Translations under genes and position numbers: made by a program
The notes under the pieces: model-generated
The model's input: the letters and a program-made list of their open reading frames with translations, nothing else
Told to the model about the DNA's origin: nothing
Database searches by the model: none
DNA from: Gordonia polyisoprenivorans NBRC 16320 = JCM 10675
GTDB lineage: Bacteria > Actinomycetota > Actinomycetes > Mycobacteriales > Mycobacteriaceae
Assembly (NCBI RefSeq): GCF_000241325.1
Contig: NZ_BAEI01000061.1
Span: forward strand, 1 to 58,670
DNA: 58,670 nt
Direction: 5' to 3'
In this document: in pieces, positions 17,322 through 24,576 of the stretch
How positions within the stretch are numbered: the first letter of the stretch is position 1
How the letters are laid out: each line of letters opens with the position of its first letter

Positions 17322-18032
17322 TCAGACACCGCGTTCGGGCCAGCCGGGGGTGGGGGTGGCTTGCTGGTTGACGGGTTCGTGGGTGCATGTCGGGTCGGTG
17401 GTGAAGACGTCGATGTCGTCGTCGGTGGCGTACCAGTCGCCGAAGACGTTGCCGGTCGGTGCTTGGCGGGTGCCGTGTTGGTTGGTGGGTGGCGGTGTTC
17501 CGGTATGGCGGTAGGTGACGGTGTCGATGTCATAGCTGATGGACAGTTTGTTGAGGGGGTTGATGCTCAGGGCGACGCAGATTGTGGCGGTGCGTGTCTC
17601 TGGGGTGACATCGGTGAGTGATAGGACGGTTTGGGTGGCGAATCCGCGGTAGATGCCGGGGTTGGGGCCGCCGACGTAGAGGCGGGGATTTTTCTTGCTG
17701 CGGTCGGCGGTGGCGAAGCCTGGGTAGGCGCCGGTTGCGGTGTATTCGCTGACGATGGCGATTTGTTGGGCTTCTTCGTAGGCACGGAGGAAGGTGGCGT
17801 CGGCGCTCATGAGGTCGGTGGCCGGGCTGGGGTTCCAGTTCTCGGTCCAGGCGACGTTGGGTGGGCGTTGATAGCCGTCGGCCGATTGCGGGCTGGTCGT
17901 GGTGGACGATGCGTGCGTGTTTCTGGATGGTGTTGTGGCACAGGCTGATAACACGGTGGCCGATAAGGATAAGGCGGCGAGCGCGATCACGGGGATCAGT
18001 GTGGTGGTCAGCGTTCGTTTGCGATGAGTCAT
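17322..18032 (-). CDS. Tandem lipoprotein paralogue 1
   Basis: This 236-residue precursor has a classic signal peptide (basic 'MTHRKR', hydrophobic core, lipobox L-S-A-C near residue 30), so it is predicted to be anchored to the outer face of the membrane. A Ser/Thr-rich linker follows, then a globular domain beginning 'GYQRPPNVAWTENWNPSP' with 'SADATFLRAYEEAQ', 'TICVALSINPLNKLS' and 'GNVFGDWYATDD'. It is nearly identical to the next gene upstream. It is the last gene of an operon that starts at 22124, with 7 bp between paralogues. No known domain is recognised. Confidence 0.85.
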   Translation of the reverse strand: MTHRKRTLTTTLIPVIALAALSLSATVLSACATTPSRNTHASSTTTSPQSADGYQRPPNVAWTENWNPSPATDLMSADATFLRAYEEAQQIAIVSEYTATGAYPGFATADRSKKNPRLYVGGPNPGIYRGFATQTVLSLTDVTPETRTATICVALSINPLNKLSISYDIDTVTYRHTGTPPPTNQHGTRQAPTGNVFGDWYATDDDIDVFTTDPTCTHEPVNQQATPTPGWPERGV

Positions 18033-18039
18033 GGTGGTG

Positions 18040-18747
18040 TCAGACGCCGTGTTCGGGCCAGCCGGGGGTGGGGGTGGCTTGCTGGTTGACGGGTTCGTGG
18101 GTGCATGTCGGGTCGGAGTTGGAGACGCCGATGTCGTCGGTGGCGTACCAGTCGCCGAAGACGTTGCCGGTCGGTGCTTGGCGGGTGCCGTGTTGGTTGG
18201 TGGGTGGCGGTGTTCTGGTGTGGCGGTAGGTGACGGTGTCGATGCCGTAACTGATGGACAGTTTGTTGATGGGGTTGATGCTCAGGGCGACGCAGATTGT
18301 GGCTGTGCGTGTCTCCGGGGTGACGTCGGTGAGTGATAGGACGGTTCGGGTGGCGAATCCGCGGTAGATGCCGGGGTTGGGGCCGCCGACGTAGAGGCGG
18401 GGATTTTTCTTGCTGCGGTCGGCGGTGGCGAAGCCTGGGTAGGCGCCGCTTGCGGTGTATCCGCTCATGATGGCGATGTCTTGGGCTTCTTCGTAGGCGC
18501 GGAGGAAGGTGGCGTCGGCGCTCATGAGGTCGGTGGCCGGGCTGGGGTTCCAGTTCTCGGTCCAGGCGACGTTGGGTGGGCGTTGATAGCCGTCGGCCGA
18601 TTGCGGGCTGGTCGTGGTGGACGATGCGTGCGTGTTTCTGGATGGTGTTGTGGCACAGGCTGATAACACGGCGGCCGATAAGGATAAGGCGGTGAGCACG
18701 ATCAGGGGAGTCAGTGTGGTGGTCAGCGTTCGTTTGCGATGAGTCAT
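18040..18747 (-). CDS. Tandem lipoprotein paralogue 2
   Basis: This 235-residue lipoprotein has signal peptide 'MTHRKRTLTTTLTPL', lipobox L-S-A-C near residue 30, and the same globular domain as paralogue 1, differing at only a few positions (for example 'IAIMSGYTASGAY' against 'IAIVSEYTATGAY', and a one-residue shorter 'DDIGVSNSD'). The ATG at 18747 is preferred over the longer frame to 18864, because it recreates the signal peptide of paralogue 1 and leaves a 7-bp spacer. The near identity over the whole length implies a recent duplication or ongoing gene conversion. Confidence 0.87.
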   Translation of the reverse strand: MTHRKRTLTTTLTPLIVLTALSLSAAVLSACATTPSRNTHASSTTTSPQSADGYQRPPNVAWTENWNPSPATDLMSADATFLRAYEEAQDIAIMSGYTASGAYPGFATADRSKKNPRLYVGGPNPGIYRGFATRTVLSLTDVTPETRTATICVALSINPINKLSISYGIDTVTYRHTRTPPPTNQHGTRQAPTGNVFGDWYATDDIGVSNSDPTCTHEPVNQQATPTPGWPEHGV

Positions 18748-18754
18748 GGTGGTG

Positions 18755-19447
18755 TCAGACACCGTGTTCGGGCCAGCCGGGGGTGGGGGTGGCTTGCTGG
18801 TTGACGGGTTCGTGGGTGCATGTCGGGTCGGAGTTGGAGACGCCGATGTCGTCGTCGGTGGCATACCAGTCGCCGAAGACGTTGCCGGTCGGTGCTTGGC
18901 GGGTGCCGTGTTGGTTGGTGGGTGGCGGTGTTCCGGTATGGCGGTAGGTGATGGTGTCGATGCCGTAACTGAGGGACAGTTTGTTGAGTGGGTTGATGCT
19001 CAGGGCCACGCAGATTGTGGCGACTCGAGTGTCAGCAGTGGGCGCGCTGAGAGTGAGGATGGTGCGGGTGGCAAATCCGGTATATGTCCATTCCTTAACG
19101 CCGTGTTCGTACAGACGGGGATTCTTGATGGTGCGGTCCGCGACGGTGAAGCCGACGTAGGACCTGGACGCGGTATACCCGCTCAGTGCTGCTATAACTT
19201 GGGCTTCTTCGTAGGCGCGGAGGAAGGTGGCGTCGGCGCTCATGAGGTCGGTGGCCGGGCTGGGGTTCCAGTTGTTTGTCCAGGCGACGTTGGGTGGGCG
19301 TTGATAACCCTGGGCGATGGAGCTTGCGCGAGTGCCCGAACTTATCGCTACGGAGGCGTCTGGTGGAGTCGCACACGCCGCCAGGAGAGTAGGCGCGATT
19401 ATCATCGTGAGTAGCGCAGCTCTCAGCGCCAGGCCGTGGCGCGTCAT
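18755..19447 (-). CDS. Tandem lipoprotein paralogue 3 (diverged, mosaic)
   Basis: This 230-residue lipoprotein has a different signal peptide ('MTRHGLALRAALLTM', lipobox L-A-A-C) and a diverged middle ('YVGFTVADRTIKNPRLYEHG'). Its last 50 or so residues, from 'GTRQAPTGNVFGDWYATDD' onward, match paralogue 2 exactly. The start forms an ATGA overlap with the stop of the 790-residue gene, so it is translationally coupled to that protein. The identical 3' ends point to gene conversion among the three copies. Confidence 0.87.
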   Translation of the reverse strand: MTRHGLALRAALLTMIIAPTLLAACATPPDASVAISSGTRASSIAQGYQRPPNVAWTNNWNPSPATDLMSADATFLRAYEEAQVIAALSGYTASRSYVGFTVADRTIKNPRLYEHGVKEWTYTGFATRTILTLSAPTADTRVATICVALSINPLNKLSLSYGIDTITYRHTGTPPPTNQHGTRQAPTGNVFGDWYATDDDIGVSNSDPTCTHEPVNQQATPTPGWPEHGV

Positions 19448-21816
19448 CGGGGGCGCCGCGTGGGGTCTGTCCCGGGTGCGGGAAGTACCTTCGGGTTGAT
19501 GTTCGCGCTGGGGCGAGCTCCGCTGCCGTAACCGTCCATTGAGTTATTCCAGGTGTCGGTGATAGGGAGCGAGTCGACAAGACTTCCGAAGCGGAAAGAG
19601 TCGGCCCGAATAGCGGACCACGACAGTTGGCCGTCGCTGGCGAGGAATTGGTTCCACCGGGGATCGTCGGGGACACCGTGTGCCGCAAAGTAGCCAGTGG
19701 CAACGTCATATTGCTGATACAGGCCATTCGTATCCGTGTTGTAGTAACTGTTCGCAGCCGAGATCGCGTCGGTCGTCGGGTTGCTGGGGATCTCTGAGGG
19801 ATCGTTGGCGATTCCGAGACCGTCGAGCTTGACTTCCGGATTCGCGAGGTCGATGAGTACCGGGCCAACCGCGTCGAACGGGGGAGGGAGAAACTTGAAT
19901 CCGGCGCTGACGAGAGCCTTACTGGAGTCCCACGCCGCACTGTCCTGGTTGTACTGGACAATCCGATCCCAGGTGCCCTGATCTTTGTTCGCCTGCACGA
20001 AGTCGTGATCTGCATCGTTGAACATCTGATGAAAGCGGCCCGCCGCCGCGGCGTACGAGGGGTCACCCCCATGCGCACCATAAAGCGCTGTCATGTAATT
20101 CTCCCACTCCGCTCCGGCGTGGTTGATCGCGAATCCCGACGTCGGATCGGACTCCAGGGCCTTGATCATCCCTTCCATCTGCGTGATGTCGTCGAACCCG
20201 AAGTTTTGGACTGCCCAGGTGTGGATGCCGGTGTCAGGGACCCCATTCAGTGCTCCGAGATACGGAATGATGTTCTTGGTCAGGGTTTGGTTGAGCTCAG
20301 GGTTGATACTTCCCAAGGTCGGATGACCAGGACCGGACCCGTTGGTGTCCAACGATAGTGCGAGGGAGTTGTCGGCCAAGCGGTGTGCGTAGGCATTGGC
20401 GGCGATCGCGGCCAGGTCGCCTTCGTGTCCTGGTGTGCCGGCGTTCGGACCAATCCAGTCGAACATGCGCTCCACACCATTCTCGCCGGGGTCGAAATGG
20501 TGGGTCGCGAGTGCCAGAAAGTGAGAATTCGGATCGTACGTGCCGCCGGCTGTGACCGTTGCTCCCATGTTGTTGCCGGTGAGGAAATCCGTCACTGCCG
20601 GATGGTCGATCGTGGCGACCTCGAGCATTCCGTTCAGATTCGCGTTGAGATCATGCATTGTCACGATCTGGTCGTTGTCATCGGTCACGGTGACGTTCTC
20701 CAGCCCGCCTCCTCGGGAATTCAGGGCAGACAGCTCGGAGAGTTGCTTCAGCATTCCGCGGTCGATGTCGGTATTGACGCGTAATGCTGGGCTACCTTTG
20801 TGCATGAGGTCGGTGAGCGCGGTGAGCTGGTTGTAATTGGGCAATTGGTAGTGGGGATATCCGTCGAGGCTGAACTCCCACGGAACCTTTTGTAGATCGT
20901 CTCGGACGGTGCTCGGTAGCCGGTCCATGCCGCCGCGTTCTCCCGTTGCGGCATCGGTGACCAGCGGGTTGGACATCACTTGCATCCCGTTGGCGAGTGA
21001 GCGTTGTACCACTGTCCGCGACACTGGATCGAGACGGTTTCCGAGCTGGTTGATGTCCGACGGGTTCATGGAATCGAGATCCGACATCAGCGCGCTGAGG
21101 AATGCGAACTTGTTTGCGGGAAGGCCAACCGTATTGCCGTCGCGGATACTTTCAACTTGTTGGGGTGACAGTCCTGTCGCCTCGGCGAGTTCCGTCAGCT
21201 CGGTAGGAGAAAGGGGCCGATTATTCGTCAGGTCCCCAACTATTTGCCCGGCGAGTTTGACGTTCGCAGCAGCTCCGGCAGGCGACAGCTGGTTCAGGTC
21301 AGTGCTCGCTGCTGTCATCGTGCCGGCGAGGGACTTGTCGGCCGATTCGAATTGTCCGGCCTGACCCTTCAATGTACGTGACGCATCTGTGGCGACCTGC
21401 GCCCTGCGCTGTCGCTCTTCTTCGTTGGCTTGTTGCTGTGCCTGGTCGCCTGACGGATAGGCCTTTACGTCCGTGACCGTCCAGTCCGGGTGGATCAAGA
21501 AGTCGTTGACCCAGAGGCTGACCACTTCGTGCAGGATCGTTGTCCTGAGGTCCGAGAGAGTGGCAATCTGGCCGTCCATCGCCGATGCGCACGACCGCGC
21601 GGCTGCGCTGATCCGTCCGATCGACGCCCGTTCTTCGAATGCGCGACCGGTTGCCGCATCACGAGCGACTCCGCTCCATGGGATGCCCACGATTGCGCTC
21701 ACCATCTGTGTGGCGTGGGCATCGAGACAATCTGCGAGGTCGCTGAGTCCTGCACTCGCCTGTCGGTAGTCATCCGGCTGGGCCTGCAGAAGCTGGGGCA
21801 GAGTGGGATAGCTCAT
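19444..21816 (-). CDS. Large WXG100-like putative secreted protein
   Basis: This 790-residue protein has an N-terminal helical hairpin region ('LPQLLQAQPDDYRQASAGLSD', then 'GIPWSGVARDAATGRAFEER') recalling WXG100/ESX substrates, with a W-S-G turn between two helices. There is no Sec signal peptide, as expected for type VII secretion. A charged coiled-coil stretch ('QAQQQANEEERQRRAQ') follows, then a long soluble region with 'LSPTELTELAEATGLSPQQV' and 'ADHDFVQANKDQGTWDRIV'. No catalytic motif is identified. It lies 20 bp after a small upstream gene and overlaps lipoprotein 3 by 4 bp. An ESX effector or toxin with partner lipoproteins is an inference. Confidence 0.8.
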   Translation of the reverse strand: MSYPTLPQLLQAQPDDYRQASAGLSDLADCLDAHATQMVSAIVGIPWSGVARDAATGRAFEERASIGRISAAARSCASAMDGQIATLSDLRTTILHEVVSLWVNDFLIHPDWTVTDVKAYPSGDQAQQQANEEERQRRAQVATDASRTLKGQAGQFESADKSLAGTMTAASTDLNQLSPAGAAANVKLAGQIVGDLTNNRPLSPTELTELAEATGLSPQQVESIRDGNTVGLPANKFAFLSALMSDLDSMNPSDINQLGNRLDPVSRTVVQRSLANGMQVMSNPLVTDAATGERGGMDRLPSTVRDDLQKVPWEFSLDGYPHYQLPNYNQLTALTDLMHKGSPALRVNTDIDRGMLKQLSELSALNSRGGGLENVTVTDDNDQIVTMHDLNANLNGMLEVATIDHPAVTDFLTGNNMGATVTAGGTYDPNSHFLALATHHFDPGENGVERMFDWIGPNAGTPGHEGDLAAIAANAYAHRLADNSLALSLDTNGSGPGHPTLGSINPELNQTLTKNIIPYLGALNGVPDTGIHTWAVQNFGFDDITQMEGMIKALESDPTSGFAINHAGAEWENYMTALYGAHGGDPSYAAAAGRFHQMFNDADHDFVQANKDQGTWDRIVQYNQDSAAWDSSKALVSAGFKFLPPPFDAVGPVLIDLANPEVKLDGLGIANDPSEIPSNPTTDAISAANSYYNTDTNGLYQQYDVATGYFAAHGVPDDPRWNQFLASDGQLSWSAIRADSFRFGSLVDSLPITDTWNNSMDGYGSGARPSANINPKVLPAPGTDPTRRPR

Positions 21817-21836
21817 GAGTGGTGTGCGTGAGCCCT

Positions 21837-22124
21837 CTACCTGGCGAGGGGTTGGTTGAAGTCTCCCAGTCCTGCCAACGCGTGTTCGCCTTGTTCTTCG
21901 CCCGCGATGAAGACGATGCCAGTGCCGCCTACCGCCTCGGCGATGGCCTCCAGCCGTCCGGCGACGACTTGCTTGGAGTTCTTCGCCGCGTCCATCAGAT
22001 GCACAACGGCCGTGTCCGAAGTTGACCCGGGCATCGCCGGCAGGGTGCATGTCGGATCACTTGCGTCCGATACTCCGGTGCTGACATCGGAGATGTGCTG
22101 ACCTGCGCGTAGAAGATCGGGCAT
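21837..22124 (-). CDS. Small helical partner protein of the WXG100-like gene
   Basis: This 95-residue protein starts 'MPDLLRAGQHISDVSTGVSD' and ends 'GLGDFNQPLAR', without signal peptide or membrane segment. It contains a helical C-terminal half ('VVHLMDAAKNSKQVVAGRLEAIAEAVG'). Size and position just upstream of a large WXG100-like gene resemble the EspC-like small partners of type VII substrates. The start is uncertain: a GTG 39 bp further upstream (22163) is in frame but its AGGGGGA is too close to be a normal ribosome site. Function unknown. Confidence 0.68.
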   Translation of the reverse strand: MPDLLRAGQHISDVSTGVSDASDPTCTLPAMPGSTSDTAVVHLMDAAKNSKQVVAGRLEAIAEAVGGTGIVFIAGEEQGEHALAGLGDFNQPLAR

Positions 22125-22304
22125 GCTTGCATGCAACTCTCGTTGTGACCCCGGAGCCGTCACTCCCCCTATGTCGAAATGCCCGAATTACCCCGTATTG
22201 CCGATTGTTGTGCACTGCAACGTTATCGAAGCGAAAGGTATCAACAGACAGACATCGCCGCAATGCGACACCGAAGGGAATGAAGCGGCCCAGTGTGGGT
22301 GGCA

Positions 22305-23987
22305 CTAGCTCCGAGCGGAGAACTTTCCGCCCGTCTTGTCGTCCCACCGGTCGAGTAGGGCGGTGACCTTCGGATCGCCTTGGGCGCGAATCCATTCGCA
22401 CAGTTCCTGCGGCGCCGAGGGATTGGTGACGATGAACCGGTGGAGACCGGCGTCGTGCTCGGCGAGTACACGCAGCGTCGCCGGGTCGGTGTCGGGGTCG
22501 GCGGCGGCGAGCGCATCCCGCGGATCGAAGGCGCCGTACCGCGGTGCGTCGGAGCCGGAGAGTCCGTCGGCGTCGACCACCTCGATCTCGCCGGTGTTGT
22601 GATAATCCACCGGATCGGGTGAGGTGCTGCGCCAATTGAGTAAGAGGTTCAACAGGATTGCGGTGATGGCGCCCGCGGAGATCCCGGAGTGGAAGATCGT
22701 CTGGAACCAGTCCGGGAATTGGTGATACAGGTCGAGCGACACGGTCTCGCCGTTGTCGTTGGTGTATGACAGGCTCGCCTCGCTCAGCATCGCGACGCCC
22801 ACCGAGATGGCGACCACCAGGATGTTGGTGTTGTTGAACTTGACCCGGGTCAGGGTGCGGACACCACTGGCGGCGACCATGCCGAACAGCGCGACACCCG
22901 CGCCCCCGAGGACGGGCTGGGGGATGCCTTCGATGATCGCGGCCATTTTCGGGAGCAGGCCGAGGACCACCAGGATCGCGCCCGCACATGTCGCGACATG
23001 TCGGGTCTTGACGCCCGTGATCGCCACCAGGCCGACGTTCTGCGCGAATGCGGTGTAGGGGAAGGTGTTGAAGATCCCGCCCAGGACGGTGCCCACGCCG
23101 TCGGCCCGCATGCCGTCGGCGAGCTTGCGCGGTGTGATCTTCTTGTCGACGATCTCGCCGACGGCCACGATGTCGCCGGTGGTCTCGGTCATGATCACCA
23201 GGGCGACGATGATCATCGCGATGATGGAGCTGACGTCGAAGCTCGGCACACCGAAATAGAACGGCTGCGGTACAGCGATCCAGGAACTCTGCCCGACGCC
23301 GCTCCAATCGGTCATGCCGAAGGGGATCGAGATCAGGGTGCCGAGGACGAGTCCCACGAGCACCGACACCCGCTTGATCGCCGCCGGCGCGAACCGTTCG
23401 AGCAGGATGATCAACAGCAGGGTGCCGAATCCGAAGGCGATCGATTTGGGTGCGCCGAAGTCCTCGCCCTTGTTGGTGCCGCCGCCGAACCATCCGGCGG
23501 CAACGCTCATCAGCGACACCCCGATGATGAGGATGATCGTGCCGGTGACCAATGGTGGAAAGAATCTGATCAGCCGACCGACGATCGGCGCCACCAGGAT
23601 CATGAACACGCCGCAGGCGATCACCGAACCGTAGATCGCGGTGATGCCATGGTTGAGCCCGATCGTGATCATCGGCCCGACCGCGGCAAACGTGACGCCC
23701 TGCATCAGGGGCAGGCGCACCCCGAACCGCCAGAACCCGACTGCCTGCAGCAATGTGGCGATGCCGGCGACGAACAGGTCGGCGGTGATCAGGTGGACGA
23801 TCTCGTCGGAACGCATCTGACCGGCGCCGACCATCGCGCCGCCGACGATGAGCGGCACCGCCACGGCACCGGCGTACATCGCCATGACGTGTTGCAGTCC
23901 GAGGGGGAAGAGCTTGGTCAGCGGCGGGATGTCGTCGACCGGATGGTCGACGTCACGGCCGCGCTTGATGGTGTCGAGAACCGTCAT
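22305..23987 (-). CDS. NCS2 nucleobase permease with LRV-like C-terminal tail
   Basis: This 560-residue protein is a uric acid/xanthine:cation symporter of the NCS2 (NAT) family. Support includes 'GLQHVMAMYAGAVAVPLIVGG' in TM1, 'FGVRLPLMQGVTFAAVGPM', the NAT-motif region around 'ETTGDIVAVGEIVDKKIT', and 'GGIFNTFPYTAFAQNVGLVAITGVKTR'. Residues from about 480 on leave the permease fold: 'DPRDALAAADPDTDPATLR' through 'VTNPSAPQELCEWI' resembles a leucine-rich-repeat-variant (LRV) module of actinobacterial cytosolic proteins. ATG 23987 is preferred to a GTG two codons upstream. Usual NCS2 length is 430-500, so the tail is a real addition. Confidence 0.88.
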   Translation of the reverse strand: MTVLDTIKRGRDVDHPVDDIPPLTKLFPLGLQHVMAMYAGAVAVPLIVGGAMVGAGQMRSDEIVHLITADLFVAGIATLLQAVGFWRFGVRLPLMQGVTFAAVGPMITIGLNHGITAIYGSVIACGVFMILVAPIVGRLIRFFPPLVTGTIILIIGVSLMSVAAGWFGGGTNKGEDFGAPKSIAFGFGTLLLIILLERFAPAAIKRVSVLVGLVLGTLISIPFGMTDWSGVGQSSWIAVPQPFYFGVPSFDVSSIIAMIIVALVIMTETTGDIVAVGEIVDKKITPRKLADGMRADGVGTVLGGIFNTFPYTAFAQNVGLVAITGVKTRHVATCAGAILVVLGLLPKMAAIIEGIPQPVLGGAGVALFGMVAASGVRTLTRVKFNNTNILVVAISVGVAMLSEASLSYTNDNGETVSLDLYHQFPDWFQTIFHSGISAGAITAILLNLLLNWRSTSPDPVDYHNTGEIEVVDADGLSGSDAPRYGAFDPRDALAAADPDTDPATLRVLAEHDAGLHRFIVTNPSAPQELCEWIRAQGDPKVTALLDRWDDKTGGKFSARS

Positions 23988-24064
23988 GAACACTGTCTAC
24001 GAGTCCGAGATTTCTGATTCGACGCGATCGTGTGTCGACGGTGTTTCCGGCAGAATATATCGAT

Positions 24065-24547
24065 GTGGCAGCACGGACTCCCCAGCTCAGCGCCGGGTTA
24101 CTGATCCATCGGAACACGGCACTCGGCGTCGAGGTCCTGCTCGCCCATCCGGGTGGACCGCTGTGGGCGCGCAAGGACGACGGAGCGTGGTCGATCCCGA
24201 AGGGACTCGTCGAGGACGGTGAGGAACTCCTCGTCGCCGCCCGTCGCGAATTCGCCGAGGAGATAGGCCAGACGGCACCCGACGGGGAGGTCATCGAACT
24301 CGGTGAGGTGCGGCTCAAGAGCGGTAAACGGGTCGTCGCCTTCGCGATCGACGGTGACCTCGACGTCTCCGTCGTCACCAGCAACACCTTCGAGATGCCC
24401 TGGCCGCCACGGTCCGGGAAGACCCAGGCCTTCCCGGAGATCGACCGTGCGGAATGGTTTTCACCCGACGACGCACGCCGCAAGCTCAATCCGGCGCAGG
24501 TCGCCTTCATCGACCGGTTACTCGAGAACCTCTCGCCGAAGCCGTGA
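24065..24547 (+). CDS. Nudix hydrolase (diadenosine/NTP pyrophosphatase-like)
   Basis: This 160-residue hydrolase has the Nudix box 'GLVEDGEELLVAARREFAEEIG' (read as G-x5-E-x7-R-E-x2-E-E-x-G) near residues 55-77. The N-terminal 'QLSAGLLIHRNTALGVEVLLAHPGGP' and Trp-rich 'GAWSIPKG' fit mycobacterial MutT-like proteins. GTG at 24065 is chosen: a -10-like 'gaatatat' lies only a few bases upstream, so a leaderless transcript is likely. The alternative in-frame GTG at 24032 would place that box inside the gene. It is convergent with ctpC. Substrate not determined. Confidence 0.85.
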   Translation: MAARTPQLSAGLLIHRNTALGVEVLLAHPGGPLWARKDDGAWSIPKGLVEDGEELLVAARREFAEEIGQTAPDGEVIELGEVRLKSGKRVVAFAIDGDLDVSVVTSNTFEMPWPPRSGKTQAFPEIDRAEWFSPDDARRKLNPAQVAFIDRLLENLSPKP

Positions 24548-24576
24548 TCGGTGCGCGCCCGATCGGCGCGCCGCCA

